From contig WPIO01000044.1 of the NCBI GenBank assembly GCA_009760855.2, positions 740,501 to 804,500 of the forward strand: DNA of 64,000 nt, written 5' to 3'. Each line of letters starts with the position of its first letter. Position 1 is the stretch's first letter. The notes under the pieces were generated by a model that made no database searches, had not been told where the DNA came from, and saw only the letters and a list, made by a program, of their open reading frames with translations. This document shows, piece by piece, positions 40,131 to 64,000 of this stretch. This stretch comes from Cristatella mucedo. Lineage: Eukaryota; Bryozoa; Phylactolaemata; Cristatellidae. The position numbers were made by a program, and so were the translations under genes.

Positions 40131-41926
40131 AACCAACCCCGCCTGTCCAGAAAAGCTGGCTGCCCGGATGCCACGGAAGCCTGCGATGAGCTACCTGGCA
40201 GCCGGGTGGGCGGGGTTCGGGCTAAAGGAAGCGTCCGCTACCGCTAGCGCCGGCTCCTCCGTCGAGTCTTGCCGATGGAGCCGATGCCCCGACTGGCGTG
40301 CTCTCCTGCCCCGGGGGCCCCCCCCCCGACTGTGGGCCTGAGTATGAGTACTAGTCCGAGCATCCCAGAGTAACGGACCCTATGCGACTCATTACTAGCC
40401 TCTTTCTTGATCTTCGTGTACTACTCAATAGACTGGCGGTTATTGATACGAGCTCGGGAATTGAGTCTCCCTCTCCCACCTCGATCCAAGGGGACTCGAG
40501 GCCCCCTCCAGCACCTTTCCAATGCCCTTGAAAAATGTAAGCGAACTACTGCATCGCGCACATATTAAGGGGAGAACGAGGTACATTGCGAGCAATCGAC
40601 ACCATGGCCTGCCACAGCAACGTAGCCGGTACGCTGTACCATTAGGTCCTAGCTGAAGCTCTAGGGCAAAGAAGGCGACTGCAAAAGTCTCACCAAACGT
40701 GTAGTAGACGCACGTCGAAAGCTGACGCCGCAACTAAGGAGTTGCAGTCGCACTACTGGAAGGAACATAGACGTTGACACTGCCCTATTAGCTTTATCAG
40801 GCCGATGTTATGACAGGCTGTCATGTGGTGGATGCCAACGCTACAAGGTCATAAAAGCACCATAAACTGACTAACACTGTTGCCGCGGGTTCTATTTGCT
40901 GACAGTGAATGCAGCAGGAGGGTAGATCAGAAGGGGGTGACTGGCCCAAGAGTTGCTGAATAACAAAGTTCGCAGAACGGCAAAGGCGGCTGCATCCCGT
41001 CAGCAGCTAGCTGCTATTAATATCGGTTGTCTCTCGGACTTAGGCAACCTGAACTAACAACTAGTCCGTGTTTTTTTACATGCCTCTAGCATTCATGAAG
41101 TTACTTTATTTCTTGCTGCTTCTGTGCTTTCTTCTTACTAATTTTCCCGTAAGGCTACGCATGAGTTGTCGTATTGCCGAGGGTACTTACCTCCGGATGT
41201 GTTGTTTCGTCCACTCCAGCTACTAGGCTGCCAGCCGGTTGACACAACCAAGAGACCTAAACGCGTCTTGCTAGAAATCCCGTCAATTAGCGGCAACAGA
41301 TAAGCTCTCTGCCAAATTCGAAAAGAGGCTTAAATTATAGCAAGCAGCAATTAATGAGGCTGCAATCTAGAGAGAGGGGAGAGAGAGAGCCGCCCGGAAG
41401 AGTCTACCGCATTGCACACCTTTATATTTATCAATACATATTTCTTTTTCAAAAAGCACGCGGTTTGCCAGGAATCACACTCTTCTGCAGGTCGCTTTTT
41501 ACAAGACTTCTTTAGCTGGCAACTATATTTATGATTCCCAGTCACACACTTAGGTCTACTGATCTTCGCAGTCTTTCGAATTGAAGGGAACGTGGTCCTG
41601 TATTCTCTTTTCATTTGCAAAGATTGCTCAATGCAGTTACCCTCGCCGTCTGATTTCGTAGCAGACGAAGCCGCTGCTGTAATTGTCGTTCAGTTTGGAA
41701 GTGGAATCCTTAATTGCACGATGCTTATCTCAAAGAAAATGCATTTTTCTCAAGCAACCTGGATTGTTCTGAGACAGCACGCTTCTCAATGTCTGCTGGT
41801 GCCCAATTTCTTAGCCGATCTCCCGAATAAGGTCGCCATCTTTTTTGTACTAGGGTAGCACAGCGCCGGCCTGACTCAGTTTTAGAGTGCATGAAAATTG
41901 CTCAGCCGGAAAACACCTCTGTCCTA
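40131..41926. other. No gene recognised
   Basis: Starts abruptly at the LINE-A break with a GC-rich block (40131-40760, C-run at 40317-40327) that I could not assign. The rest is ordinary-looking intergenic DNA. Confidence 0.4.
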
Positions 41927-42192
41927 GAGCAAGGGGACGCAGAGGTCGCTGAGGCGATTGATATCGGCTGGAGTGTCAACCCTATAGTTCCTGCTAGCAA
42001 TTTGAGAATAGGGTAACGCTTGCCCAAGGTCGATGTCGCCGCCAGCCATTCTAGATTTGCTGGACGGTTTCCGTGAGAACAAAAGAAGTCGTGAAGAGCA
42101 TCTGCGTTCTCGAGCTGTGAGCAAGGGGACGCAGAGGTCGCTGAGGTAATTGATATTGGCTGGGTTGTCAACCCCATTGTCCCAGCTAGTTA
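41927..42192. repeat. Direct repeat of about 74 bases, 192-base period
   Basis: Copies at 41927-42001 and 42119-42192 share AGCAAGGGGACGCAGAGGTC and, on the - strand, translate to near-identical peptides (QPISI(T/A)SATSASPCS). A 117-base spacer separates them. Confidence 0.9.
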
Positions 42193-43527
42193 TATAATGA
42201 CAGGACGACGTTCATTAGGCTCTTCTTCATCTTAGGGTCCGGCTCGACGCTGTCGCCGGTAGTTGTCGGACTCATTTCTCTGAAAGCGAGGGAGGAGGGC
42301 GGGCTGTTCGCCGGCGATTGAGGGACAGAATGAGACAGCGCCAGCAGGATTGGGTGGACACCACCGAATACAGTCGTATAGCGCCCGTGCTCGCATTTTT
42401 GTGCTTCTTCTGTGCTTCGTGTGTGCGCGCGTGCACGTGGTCTCGCCAAAAGTGCTTGGTGTAGCGCATGAGGTATTCCTGCCCCAAGGTGGAAGCGGAG
42501 CCCTAGTTCTCCAGTCAGGGTTTAGGCTCCAGTTCGGGCTCCTCGTCTCATTCGGGTCGTTCCACACAATAGACTTAGGTAACCTAAGTGCGGGGGACAT
42601 ATTCCCTCCGCAAGAGTGTGCTGTTGAGAGCGTGTGAGGAGTGTGGAGATAAAACTGAGCTAGACGCGCAACGACTTTGTGCGCTTGAGAATAAAGCTCA
42701 GTAAAATCCCCAATTTGTGTGTCTCGCTTTCCAATTTACGCCGTGGACTCACGACCCCTTTTAGTAATGATAAGTAGGTCAGCGCCAGAAACGCTCGCTT
42801 GCGTGTCGACCTGCTTATTGCGTGTAGACGCGCACCAAACGGCATTAGGCGCTAGGTTACGTTTCTTGGTAAGCGGCAGGTTAAGCCTACTCCGCCGAGC
42901 CTTTGGTGTTACACTAGCCTGCTTGCTTCCTAACAGAGGCAAAGTAGTGCATACAACCTAGCAGTTTTCGCTTTGCTGGCCCCAGCAGGAAGCGCTCTGG
43001 GTACCTCCGATATCGGCTGTGTGCCGAAAGTTTAAGCTGGTAGCTTTAAGCGATCTACTACATAAACTTTAAGCGATCTACCACAACTCCCCTGTCAAAA
43101 ACATTGTATATGGCCTACGCTTAATGACTTACAACTAAAGAATTCATTAGACTGAATCTGTTTGAGTCATGCATAAGAATTAAAGAAGAAGATAATTGCA
43201 ATGACTGCTCACAGCGAGGATGCGTTGACCAGTGACATAGAAAAGGACACAGGACCAGCAATTTTCGACGCGATTCAGTTGTTCGTTTCGTGCTGCAAAG
43301 AGAACGTGAACCCGACCGTCACGTTATGGTGTCAAGCAATCATGAATAATTCTTTCACTGCAGGATTCGAACCTGGAAGTGCAGAATCCAAAAATGATCG
43401 GTCAAACTCATCTCTGTACAGTCAGTTGACTAGCCCGACGGAAAATAGTCCAGCTAGGCGAAGGGAAGGAGGGAAGAAGGACTGGCTATCGCTGGCTGCC
43501 CCTCGCACGGTCTGACACCTCTGCAGC
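42193..43527. other. No gene recognised
   Basis: GC-rich with overlapping frames up to about 122 residues on the - strand. An AATAAA occurs at about 42691. CTTTAAGCGATCTACYAC is duplicated at about 43042 and 43068. No known protein family was seen. Confidence 0.35.
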
Positions 43528-43810
43528 TCAACTTGGCCTAGCGAGGGGTAAGGCGGTCACACCTCACCGTCCACCTCGTGGATTTGAGTTCTGCAGCGGG
43601 CAGTTCATTATTTCCCGCTTTAAGCGCGATCAGAGCTGCTAAAGGTCATTTGTCGCTGCGGTTGACCTTGACCTGACCACTCGGTCTTGGCCCCAGTGGT
43701 AACGGCGCTCGAGCCTCGCTATCCAGGAGTCCTTCGGCAGACATCCCCTGCTGTCTGCTGCACTCAAGCGGGGCGATAGCCGTCAAGGCATATTTTCTAA
43801 ATCATGCGGC
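43528..43810 (+). mobile_element. Two degenerate SINE1 copies, head to tail
   Basis: The first (about 43528-43675) has A-box TGGCCTAGCGAGGGG and B-box GGATTTGAGTTC. The second (about 43678-43810) starts TCTTGGCCCCAGTGG and ends with GCGATAGCCGTCAAGGC. Both are old and only partly matching. Confidence 0.55.
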
Positions 43811-44629
43811 ACGCCTGTAAAGTTCAGCTAACATTGGGACAAAGTAATTGTAACCTAATTTAACTTTCCAAAGCTGTTTTTGCAGAGTACGAGGTGATTC
43901 TTCACTCTTCTGTACTGCCACACATTTTGCACACTTTGGGGATCCGACTAACTTTTTCAGGTGCGGTGACTCCACCTCAGGTTTTTGCTTTTTCACGAGA
44001 GTCAAGTTACCCAACACTTTTGTGAAATTCGCAATGGTTGAGACGAAGCACAAATAAGTACGAGGCCGTGCTATTTCTATCTCACCCCAGCGTGCAGGTG
44101 ATGGAATTTCAGCTTGATGTGACCCACGATCAATGATCCGTAGCGATTCTATATCATAGTCTGGAACTTTCAGCTATCCGGACGAAGGGTCCTGCTTTCG
44201 ACAGATCGTGGCAAACGATGGCTTTGGCACGTCTACCGCGGTATTGGCCTCGGCCCCCTGTGGCAGCTCAGGCACTGCTCAGGCATATAGTGGTGCCGGT
44301 CCAAGCGGCAGCCGAAGGTGAAGAGCTATCTAAATCTGCCAAGACTCGCCCGGAACGAAAGTCAATCCGAATATATGTGGACGTGTAGTCGCCGAATGCA
44401 GCGGACTTAGCGGTTGCAGCTCAGAATCAACTGCAATCAAGACATATCCGTCAACTTGGGCACATCTACCCATGCACGAGATAGAATCACCCGAGTAACG
44501 AGAGATCACTAGAGTCACCAGAATACCTTAATCTCAAGGTCGGTTCATCTAACTTCACTTCATGCGATGTCTGCCCCACAATCTGGGCGAGCTTCTCCAA
44601 AAGGATGTTATTTGATAAGCACATTCTTC
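43811..44629. other. No feature recognised
   Basis: Intergenic. A - strand frame at 43802-44053 (83 residues) matches nothing I know. Confidence 0.4.
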
Positions 44630-45070
44630 CATTGTCCAGTTGACGTACATTCTGCTAAGTAATATTGATAAAATCAGGACCTGCTTAGATAAGAGTACGA
44701 CAGCCAAACTAGTTTGCCATTCGTGACATCGCGTCTAGATTACTAAACTCCATTTACACTGTATTCAGGATTCCAAGTATGTACCCTTGATTGTCTGCAA
44801 GCGGTGCTTAACTCAACTACTCTTCAAGTCAGTCTATCCTCAATGGCATAGCCTCCACAGCACACCACTTCGCCCGACCTTTGCCGGCTCCCTATAAAGA
44901 ATCGCACAGATTTAAAGATTCTCTGTGGGGCTTACAGATCGCTTCACCAGTGCCTTCAGCTCGTCTGCATGGAACGACTAGAGCTCGAGTCTGGCTACCA
45001 TGACTACAAGCAATGACCCCTTTAATTTCAGTCTCAGCTAAAAACCCACCAGTTCCGGTCAGTTTTACTT
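44630..45070 (+). mobile_element. Old LINE 3' ORF relic
   Basis: Fragments equivalent to LINE-A KIR(A/T)CLDxxTTAKLVxxFVTSRLD, the HFARPLPAP segment and SLRCL...LTACTF end, in several frames. Most similar to the relic at 26225-27650 (shared AATCAGGACCTGC and GACAGCCAAACTAGTT). Confidence 0.6.
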
Positions 45071-45714
45071 TTGTCTAAGTAAACTTTTCTTTTTTTCCTG
45101 TGCTTTGCGTGCTTTACTGTGCACAATTAAGCGCATGCTACCAGATAGGAGGTTCGTGTAGGGGGAGGTCATGACTGTCTTCTTGTTTGCTTCAACATGC
45201 TGGCCTAAGCACGATACATATTTTGCTTTTGCATGCCTATCTAAGCAAAATACCATGCATGTCACAAGCCCTTGGTCATTGATTCTTGTGCAAAAACTTG
45301 TAAAGCATCTGGATAGCGATTCAGCTCTCTCAGGGGAGTACGAAAAACATATTATTATTTAACCGGCTCGGTCACGAAAGAGGTAACTTAAAGCCCAAGT
45401 TCGAAAGCTTGTGATGAGGGTAGGAGAAAATGGTGCTCCATAGCTCAAATGGGAGATAAACGCTCTGGCAAATTAGGGATTTGGGGAATCATTTCTTGCT
45501 CGCGGTCAATTATTTCGCTTCCATTCGTACGGCAGACGGCATGCGGTCATTCTGTATTCAAAAAGTTTTTTGAATATCGGCAGGAACCTATCCACGATGT
45601 TTCGTAGCTAAATCACTTAACACTAGAAAGACAGTAGGCTTGCTTGAAGAGGTGCGTCGAGCCTGCCTGGTGGAATTTTGTCAGAAATGTTCAGTGTGAA
45701 AAATTAAAGATCGC
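45071..45714. other. No feature recognised
   Basis: Short frames only. Confidence 0.4.
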
Positions 45715-46290
45715 TAATACTAATACTAATAATAATAATGCACTTGATAAAGAACCCTCTGAGAACCCAATCTCTTTCTAGGCGCTTTACATTTGCTGCA
45801 AAGGGAAACGCGATTGAAAGGTGAGTAATATCATGCTTGATCAACAACATGAATAACATGGTTAGGGTGACATGCACAGGGTCAGCATGCAAATGCGGTT
45901 AGTGGCAGCATGCACAGTGTCAGCACGCATAAGCACATCAATGACGAAGCACAGGGACCCACTAAATGCTGTCCTAAATAGGTGTGTTTTTAGGTTCCTT
46001 TTGAATGTGGTCAGGTCAAGGGATGTTCTGACGCAGGTCGGGAGCGAGTTCCAGGCTTTAGGAGCATACAAACTAAATGCACGGTCTCCAAAGGATTTGA
46101 GGTTTGTACGAGGTATTTCTAAGTTTTTGGATTCCGAAAAGCGGGTGGTACGATGCTTGGCCTGGTGGGGGAGTAGATCTGAGAGATAGGCTGGAGCCAA
46201 AGAATGAAGTGACCTAAAATAAAGTGATAAAACCTTGAAGTCGATGCGTTGCTTGACTGGGAGCCAGTGCAGGTATGTACGATGTACGTA
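45715..46290 (-). mobile_element. LINE-A 3' end, best-preserved C-terminus
   Basis: - strand open for about 150 residues with no frameshift: LHWLPVKQRIDFKVLSL, RSLHSLAPAYLSDLLPHQ, RAFSLYAPKAWNSLPTCVRT, TTFKRNLKTHLF. Then the 3' UTR and an ATTATTATTAGTATTAG tail at 45717-45738. 5'-truncated. The intact reading frame suggests a relatively recent insertion. Confidence 0.9.
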
Positions 46291-46332
46291 TGCAGATGCT
46301 ACGCTACTATTGAAATCCAATGGCTACCTTTG

Positions 46333-46490
46333 ACCCCGGTTCTTAACCTAGGGGTAAGGGTGCACTGCACGATCAAGGTCATGGATTGGAGTTCTGTCGT
46401 AGGCAACTTCTTATTGCCACTGCAGACTGGAGTGATTGCGGCTAACACTGTCTGGCCTCTTTTTAAATGAGGCTATCGCAGCTGAACTTT
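46333..46490 (+). mobile_element. SINE1 copy, diverged
   Basis: A-box region CTTAACCTAGGGGTAAGG, B box GGATTGGAGTTC, 3' part CTCTTTTTAAATGAGGCT. Confidence 0.65.
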
Positions 46491-46497
46491 TCTTTTT

Positions 46498-46662
46498 TCC
46501 TCGGGTTTACCCTAAGAGTAAGATGCTCTCATTTCTAGATCTAGGACGTGGGTTTTGAGTCCTGCAGCAAACTCCTTCGTGACCACTGCATGCAGAGGTG
46601 ATGATAGCCGCTAAGGCAGCTCTGCCGCTATATAAATGAAGGCATTAATTCAGTCAACCTTG
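46498..46662 (+). mobile_element. SINE1 copy, diverged, directly after another
   Basis: A-box region TTTACCCTAAGAGTAAG, B-box region GGGTTTTGAGTCC, 3' part GCCGCTATATAAATGAAGGC and TTCAGTCAACC. Same orientation as the copy ending at 46490. Confidence 0.65.
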
Positions 46663-47113
46663 ACTTGACATCGAATGCGATTCGAACGTAACGCACCCTT
46701 CACTTCTATGTGATGTGATAATGTGAAGTCACGTTTTTTTTTTACTGAGTTTCACTGAGTTGTACTGTTTCTAATCGACATCAAACTGTTTAGTTAAATC
46801 AGAAAGTGTGCATTGCATTTCGAAGTTTTGTAGATTGCCTGGTTTTGCCTGTGTCAATTTTCCTTCGCTTTCTCTGCTTCAGGGTTGCTTCGCTGTCTTG
46901 AGGCGAGCCGGCGTCGAAGGGCGATTACTTCCAAGCAACCATCCAAATGTTGTACAATACGCTACACTCCGACGGGCGCTGCAGAGAATCTCTTTCGGTC
47001 GACGGCTTCGACTCTTCGCATCAGGTCCAGAGGAGCAGCATCAAATGTCAGAATTCATGCTCGCTGTCAGTCATCGATCAGCACGAATGTCTTCAGACCT
47101 TTGATAACATACG

Positions 47114-47119
47114 TTTATT
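47114..47119 (-). terminator. Candidate flippase poly(A) signal AATAAA
   Basis: AATAAA on the - strand, 650 bases after the stop codon and the first canonical one found. The intergenic stretch 46663-47113 holds nothing else recognised. Confidence 0.5.
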
Positions 47120-47768
47120 CATTAGAATCACAGAAAAATATGGCAGATGTCAATTTAAAAAAAAGATACCCAGTGTAGAAATAGCACACATGGAGCATGC
47201 TTGCACACGTTGTGCTGCTTCGAAAAGACAATGCCGATCTTGTGGTGCTACGGGCGACCTCTGGCAACAAAAGCGTTCCAAGAGCCCAGTTCGATGACTG
47301 AGCTTGACTATTTGTACCCTGTATGCCAGTTGTAAAACACCATAAAGTCACGATGCAGCTGTAATTCGTTTGGCTACTTCGTCGGCAAGGACTGCTACTA
47401 TTGTGAGTTAATGGTAGGGAAATGGTTGACGGCCAACGTTGCATGACGGCCAACCGCCCCATGGCGTACAAATAGAGGTACTGAAACGCCCCGGCTACGA
47501 TTGCACTTGTCAAAAACGACTTTAAGCAAAGCATTATGCAACGGGGGCACGTACACGAGTCAACAATACAAGCATGAGAGACCTAGGAGTAGGGCTGTGC
47601 GCCAAGCGACCTCGCAGCGACCGCGAGCAGCAGGCCTCTCGACGACCGACTCTCCTCTCAAACGATCGCTGCTCTCTCTCTCTCTCTCGCAAGCAGTAGC
47701 TCCTCAGGCACCCCTAAAGGGGGCCCCTCGCCCACCCCCGTGGCAGTGATGCAGACGGCAGCGGAGCT
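47114..47768 (-). other. Flippase 3' untranslated region (predicted)
   Basis: From the stop codon to the first AATAAA on the - strand. Frames crossing it on either strand (for example 46947-47297 +) are probably incidental; that one has a Cys-rich end (CTRCAASKRQCRSCG) I do not recognise. Confidence 0.5.
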
Positions 47769-60872
<13,104 letters not shown>

Positions 60873-63800
60873 CTAGGCAAAAAGAGGCAAAATAGGCAGG
60901 CAGAGGCAAAGCTGGGCAGCCATGCAGCAGGAGGGGAAAGGTGGGGAAGGAAGTGGATGGAGAGTAGCGAAGCAAAAAGCACTGCACGGCCAGGCAGTAA
61001 CAAGCACGAGCACACGCACACACTGGACGGGGCAGCAGCGGCAGCAGCAGCAGCAGCAGCAGCAGCGTACACAAACTCCATTTAACAGCCGTGAATGTCG
61101 GCGTTCGCGATGACCAGTGAGAGATTCCAGGCCGCTATGAAACCGGGTAAACCACGACGAGCAATACCCGAGGCACACGGTTAGGGTGGCACATTATGTG
61201 TGCAAAAATCACGAGCAAGTAGGATTTATCACGGAGAAATCACCTACTTGACCTTAATCATATCTATCACAAGTACAGGAAAATGCCAGTTGAGACATGC
61301 TGTCGTCGTCGATGTAGCAACGACACCGAGGGGTAAAACAGGCTCTACGAGGAAATACCAATCAGCCACCTCTTTCAAAGCCGAAAAATGAGCAAAAACG
61401 GCAGTTTGCGCCAACAAAATCAACATTGCAAAGAGGCAAGCAGCTCAAACGATCCAAATATCGACGAACAATGTAACGATACTAAGAGTTGATGATCCAT
61501 GGACTGGCTTTGCTGGCTAGCTGCGATCGCCGAAACGCCAGGCAATGCCACACGTAGCTGCCTCACCCCAGTCAGCAGACGTCCGAGGAAAGGCGTCTGT
61601 CCCTCCTACCTCCAGATATCAAAACACCGACGCCTTGACGTCTTGAGAACTTGCTTAAAAAAGGCGAGTGGACAAGACCCAGGCTAGAAGGACACAGGCC
61701 TGCTTGGCGGGAGCAAAATAGGTACTTTACATATTAAACACACCATTTTTTGTCTGCGGCGTGCCCAGGCTACAAGGACACACGCCTGCTTGGCGGGAGC
61801 AAACTTTACGCATTAAACGCATAATTTTGTCTGTATGCGTTCTAGCAGATGTAACTCACCCCGACAAGTTGCATTCGGGCCAAAGGTGTTGGCAGGAAGG
61901 GGCTGGGGGGGGAGGGGGGGCTACAGCTACCCAGGACAGGCTAAAGTGGCTGGGCAGCCTCGAACAAAAAGGACCGTCGTTCGAGGCAATCAATCCTTTG
62001 GCAAAAGTTACCCGTCAGCCCATCGCGGCCCGATAGCCTTTTCTAGGTGGCTACCGGGATTTCGCGAAGGGGCTAACAGACGTAGTGAACGGTCCGGGTA
62101 GGCTTTTGGGTGGCGCCTTCGACACACAGATCCCGGGAATTTCTCCACAGGGAATCAACCATTACTTCTTTTTAAAAGGGCTAAAAAGATGCACGAGCAA
62201 CGAGCAATCGTCGCGCGGGCCATGATCAGTTTGCAGAGAAGCTGCCCTTCTTCTTTCAGGTGGTATTGATACTTTCAGAGTTGGTGATTCGATGCATTTT
62301 CTAGATAGGCCTGCCAAATAGCACGTGCAACCTCAGAGTTTTCAAATTGGGGTGCATGCTTACTTTTAGACTGGTTCCGGGCGGCATAGCTTCCGAGCAG
62401 AGCTTGAGGTTCTCTCACAAAGAGGGAAGTAGCATTTTTCTGGGCTAGAGAGCCCACCTGGGCAGGCACTGCTTCCTGCTGTTTCTCCATACCGAGGTAC
62501 ACTAGCATTTTCGTTTTACATATAATTAGATAAGCCTACAGGGCAAGCTGCCTTCGATGTGAGATGTCAGCCTCAACAAATGAAGATAACAGCCACTGCT
62601 TACACGACGTCCGGGCAACACTCTTCTGGTGCTAATACTCAGACTTTCCCAAAATAAAGTATAACCACTTTTGCTCAGAGATGCTGAACAGCCCATCTTA
62701 TCGGTGCTGCTTCGGCATCGGCCAAGAATCGAAGAGAATCGAAGCTTCCAGAAAATCTTTTGCATAAGAAGTTGAGGAATTCTTACAGACAAGAGAAGCT
62801 AACGAGGCTTGACGGCTATAGTGCACCGTCGATGCAAAGCTTCACGGTCTGCTTGCAGAGGGAGCCACCTCACGCCTTGAGGGACGTTCAAAGGACGTTC
62901 GTCTGGCACCCTCTAAGAGCTCGAGCTCCAAGTCGGTTTCTTGCGATAGCCTTCCGGTTAAGGAGCTCTTTAACTTTGTAAATCTGTTATGAAAGCTGAT
63001 TAACAGCAATGACCTATGGGCACTAACCGTAGCAACTGGCCTGCGGAAGCCAACATTCAGCCAGGTCGGTCCTGATTGCTCTAGCATGGGAATACATCGA
63101 GGTCAAATGTGCAGTACATCTATTGAGATACTACTGAGCTCCCACTGCCTCTCAGGAAAGCCCGACAGACCTCCCGGGTGACAACCGTGATTGCAAGGGT
63201 GGGACTCCCAGGCTTAAGACGCTAGCAAATAAAATTACTGAATATAAAGTATGTACACAGTAGCTCTAGAGGCAGATCATGACAAAATAGTGGGAATGGC
63301 AGGAGAAGCAGTGATGGCAAGGGCAGAAACTGCAGCAGCAGCAGCAGCATCGGACAGCTGTGACAAGAGTTTGCCTGACTCGAGTGGCCGACTCCCACGT
63401 TCCCTCGGATTCTGCCAAGCAATGCCCGGAAGCTGCACTTCAAGCAATTGATAGCAAGTGGTGCTGCAGCTGCTAAGACACTTACACTCCCGGAGTTCAG
63501 TTGCTTCAGCAGTTAACCTGTCGAATAAGCCGACCTTTACTCTTTTTTTTTATATCACCTCGAGCCCCTGGTCCTGACTCAAGAGCCAAGCTGCTTGTGT
63601 AGCAGCATACCCACTTGTGTAGCAGCATACCCACAGGTACAAGAGCAAGCTCACCATCATTGGTGGCGTTTTCAGATCTGCTTCGTTGCTTCGATGGCGC
63701 GGCATGCTCAGTGATGGACACAAGTTACCAGCAATCTCCACCGACCACATCGTAGAGAGCCTAGCCTAGGCATCGAATTATCGATTGCCACATACCGATG

Positions 63801-64000
63801 CTACCCTGCAATGCCATCCAGCAAACGCACGATTCCAAGGAATGCTCACAACTGCTGGCTGTAGCATGCAAACGTTCTGATTCTTCTCTATTGCAGCGGC
63901 CTCGGCTCTTTCCCAGCCCATCCACCCTTAACTCCCATCACTTAATGCTGAGCAACTCGTTTAGGCAAGCTTACCAAGCCCAATGCTTCTTGCTACTGGG
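60873..64000. other. Upstream flippase region, exons not recognised
   Basis: The exons carrying the DKTGT, nucleotide-binding and WVLTGDK motifs were searched for on the - strand and not found, so they may lie beyond the window. Present: a (CAG)n tract at 61031-61066, an 80-base tandem duplication, and a 20-base tandem (GTGTAGCAGCATACCCAC) near 63596-63632. A possible donor GTAAGC lies near 63970. Frames at 62275-62508 and 62842-63087 (-) are unrecognised. Confidence 0.4.
61676..61841. repeat. Tandem duplication of about 80 bases
   Basis: Copies at about 61676-61761 and 61762-61841 share GCCTGCTTGGCGGGAGCAAA and flanking CCCAGGCTA and ATTAAAC. Confidence 0.88.

Noticed and set aside
42640-42960. 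Solo LTR with a poly(A) signal at about 42691
   Set aside because: An AATAAA and abrupt GC change suggested an LTR, but no matching second LTR, target-site duplication, primer-binding site or TG...CA ends could be defined.
46947-47297. 116-residue protein with a Cys-rich C-terminus
   Set aside because: Lies in the predicted flippase 3' UTR on the opposite strand, with competing frames of equal length; no convincing zinc-binding pattern.

Overview
This is nuclear DNA of an animal, most likely an invertebrate. It has two intron-rich genes with metazoan architecture (GT-AG introns, exon junctions like those of vertebrate orthologues), long microsatellites, and many LINE and tRNA-derived SINE copies. 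The phylum cannot be settled from the sequence alone. There are no operons, CRISPR arrays or free-standing tRNA or rRNA genes.

Left part, about 1.6-18.8 kb, + strand: a MAP kinase kinase of the MEK1/2 type, complete from its second coding exon to the stop codon and with a candidate poly(A) signal. Ten constitutive coding positions join in frame into about 359-360 residues; the N-terminal exon is not found. One position, the alphaG helix, has two neighbouring versions (11787-11851 and 11993-12060). They have the same entry and exit phases, would break the frame if both were used, and differ mostly by synonymous changes. This looks like a mutually exclusive exon pair. An intron of the same gene holds the C-terminal part of a single-subunit, phage/mitochondrial-plasmid-type RNA polymerase (8974-9528). 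Its one internal TGA falls where this family normally has tryptophan, so I read it as a nuclear insertion of mitochondrial-code plasmid DNA.

Middle, about 18.8-47.1 kb: no intact host gene was recognised. The region holds LINE-A and LINE-B fragments, old LINE relics, two SINE families, a relic of a multicopy uncharacterised protein family (32031-32745), minisatellites and a CpG-rich patch (34.9-35.9 kb).

Right part, about 60.9-47.1 kb, - strand: the C-terminal third of a class-1b P4-ATPase (ATP8B-type lipid flippase), running from the end of the P domain through membrane segments M5-M10 to the cytoplasmic tail. Its N-terminal two thirds lie beyond 64 kb or were not recognised. The MEK and flippase genes are convergent and are separated by about 28 kb of repeats.

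Repeats: LINE-A is an L2/CR1-like element with an (ATT)n tail. LINE-B is a second CR1-like element with an (ACATT/ACAT)n tail. SINE2 shares its 3' end with LINE-A, which suggests LINE-A mobilises it. SINE1 is a separate tRNA-derived family with a conserved central hairpin and a frequent head-to-tail dimer arrangement. Family names here are labels for this window only.
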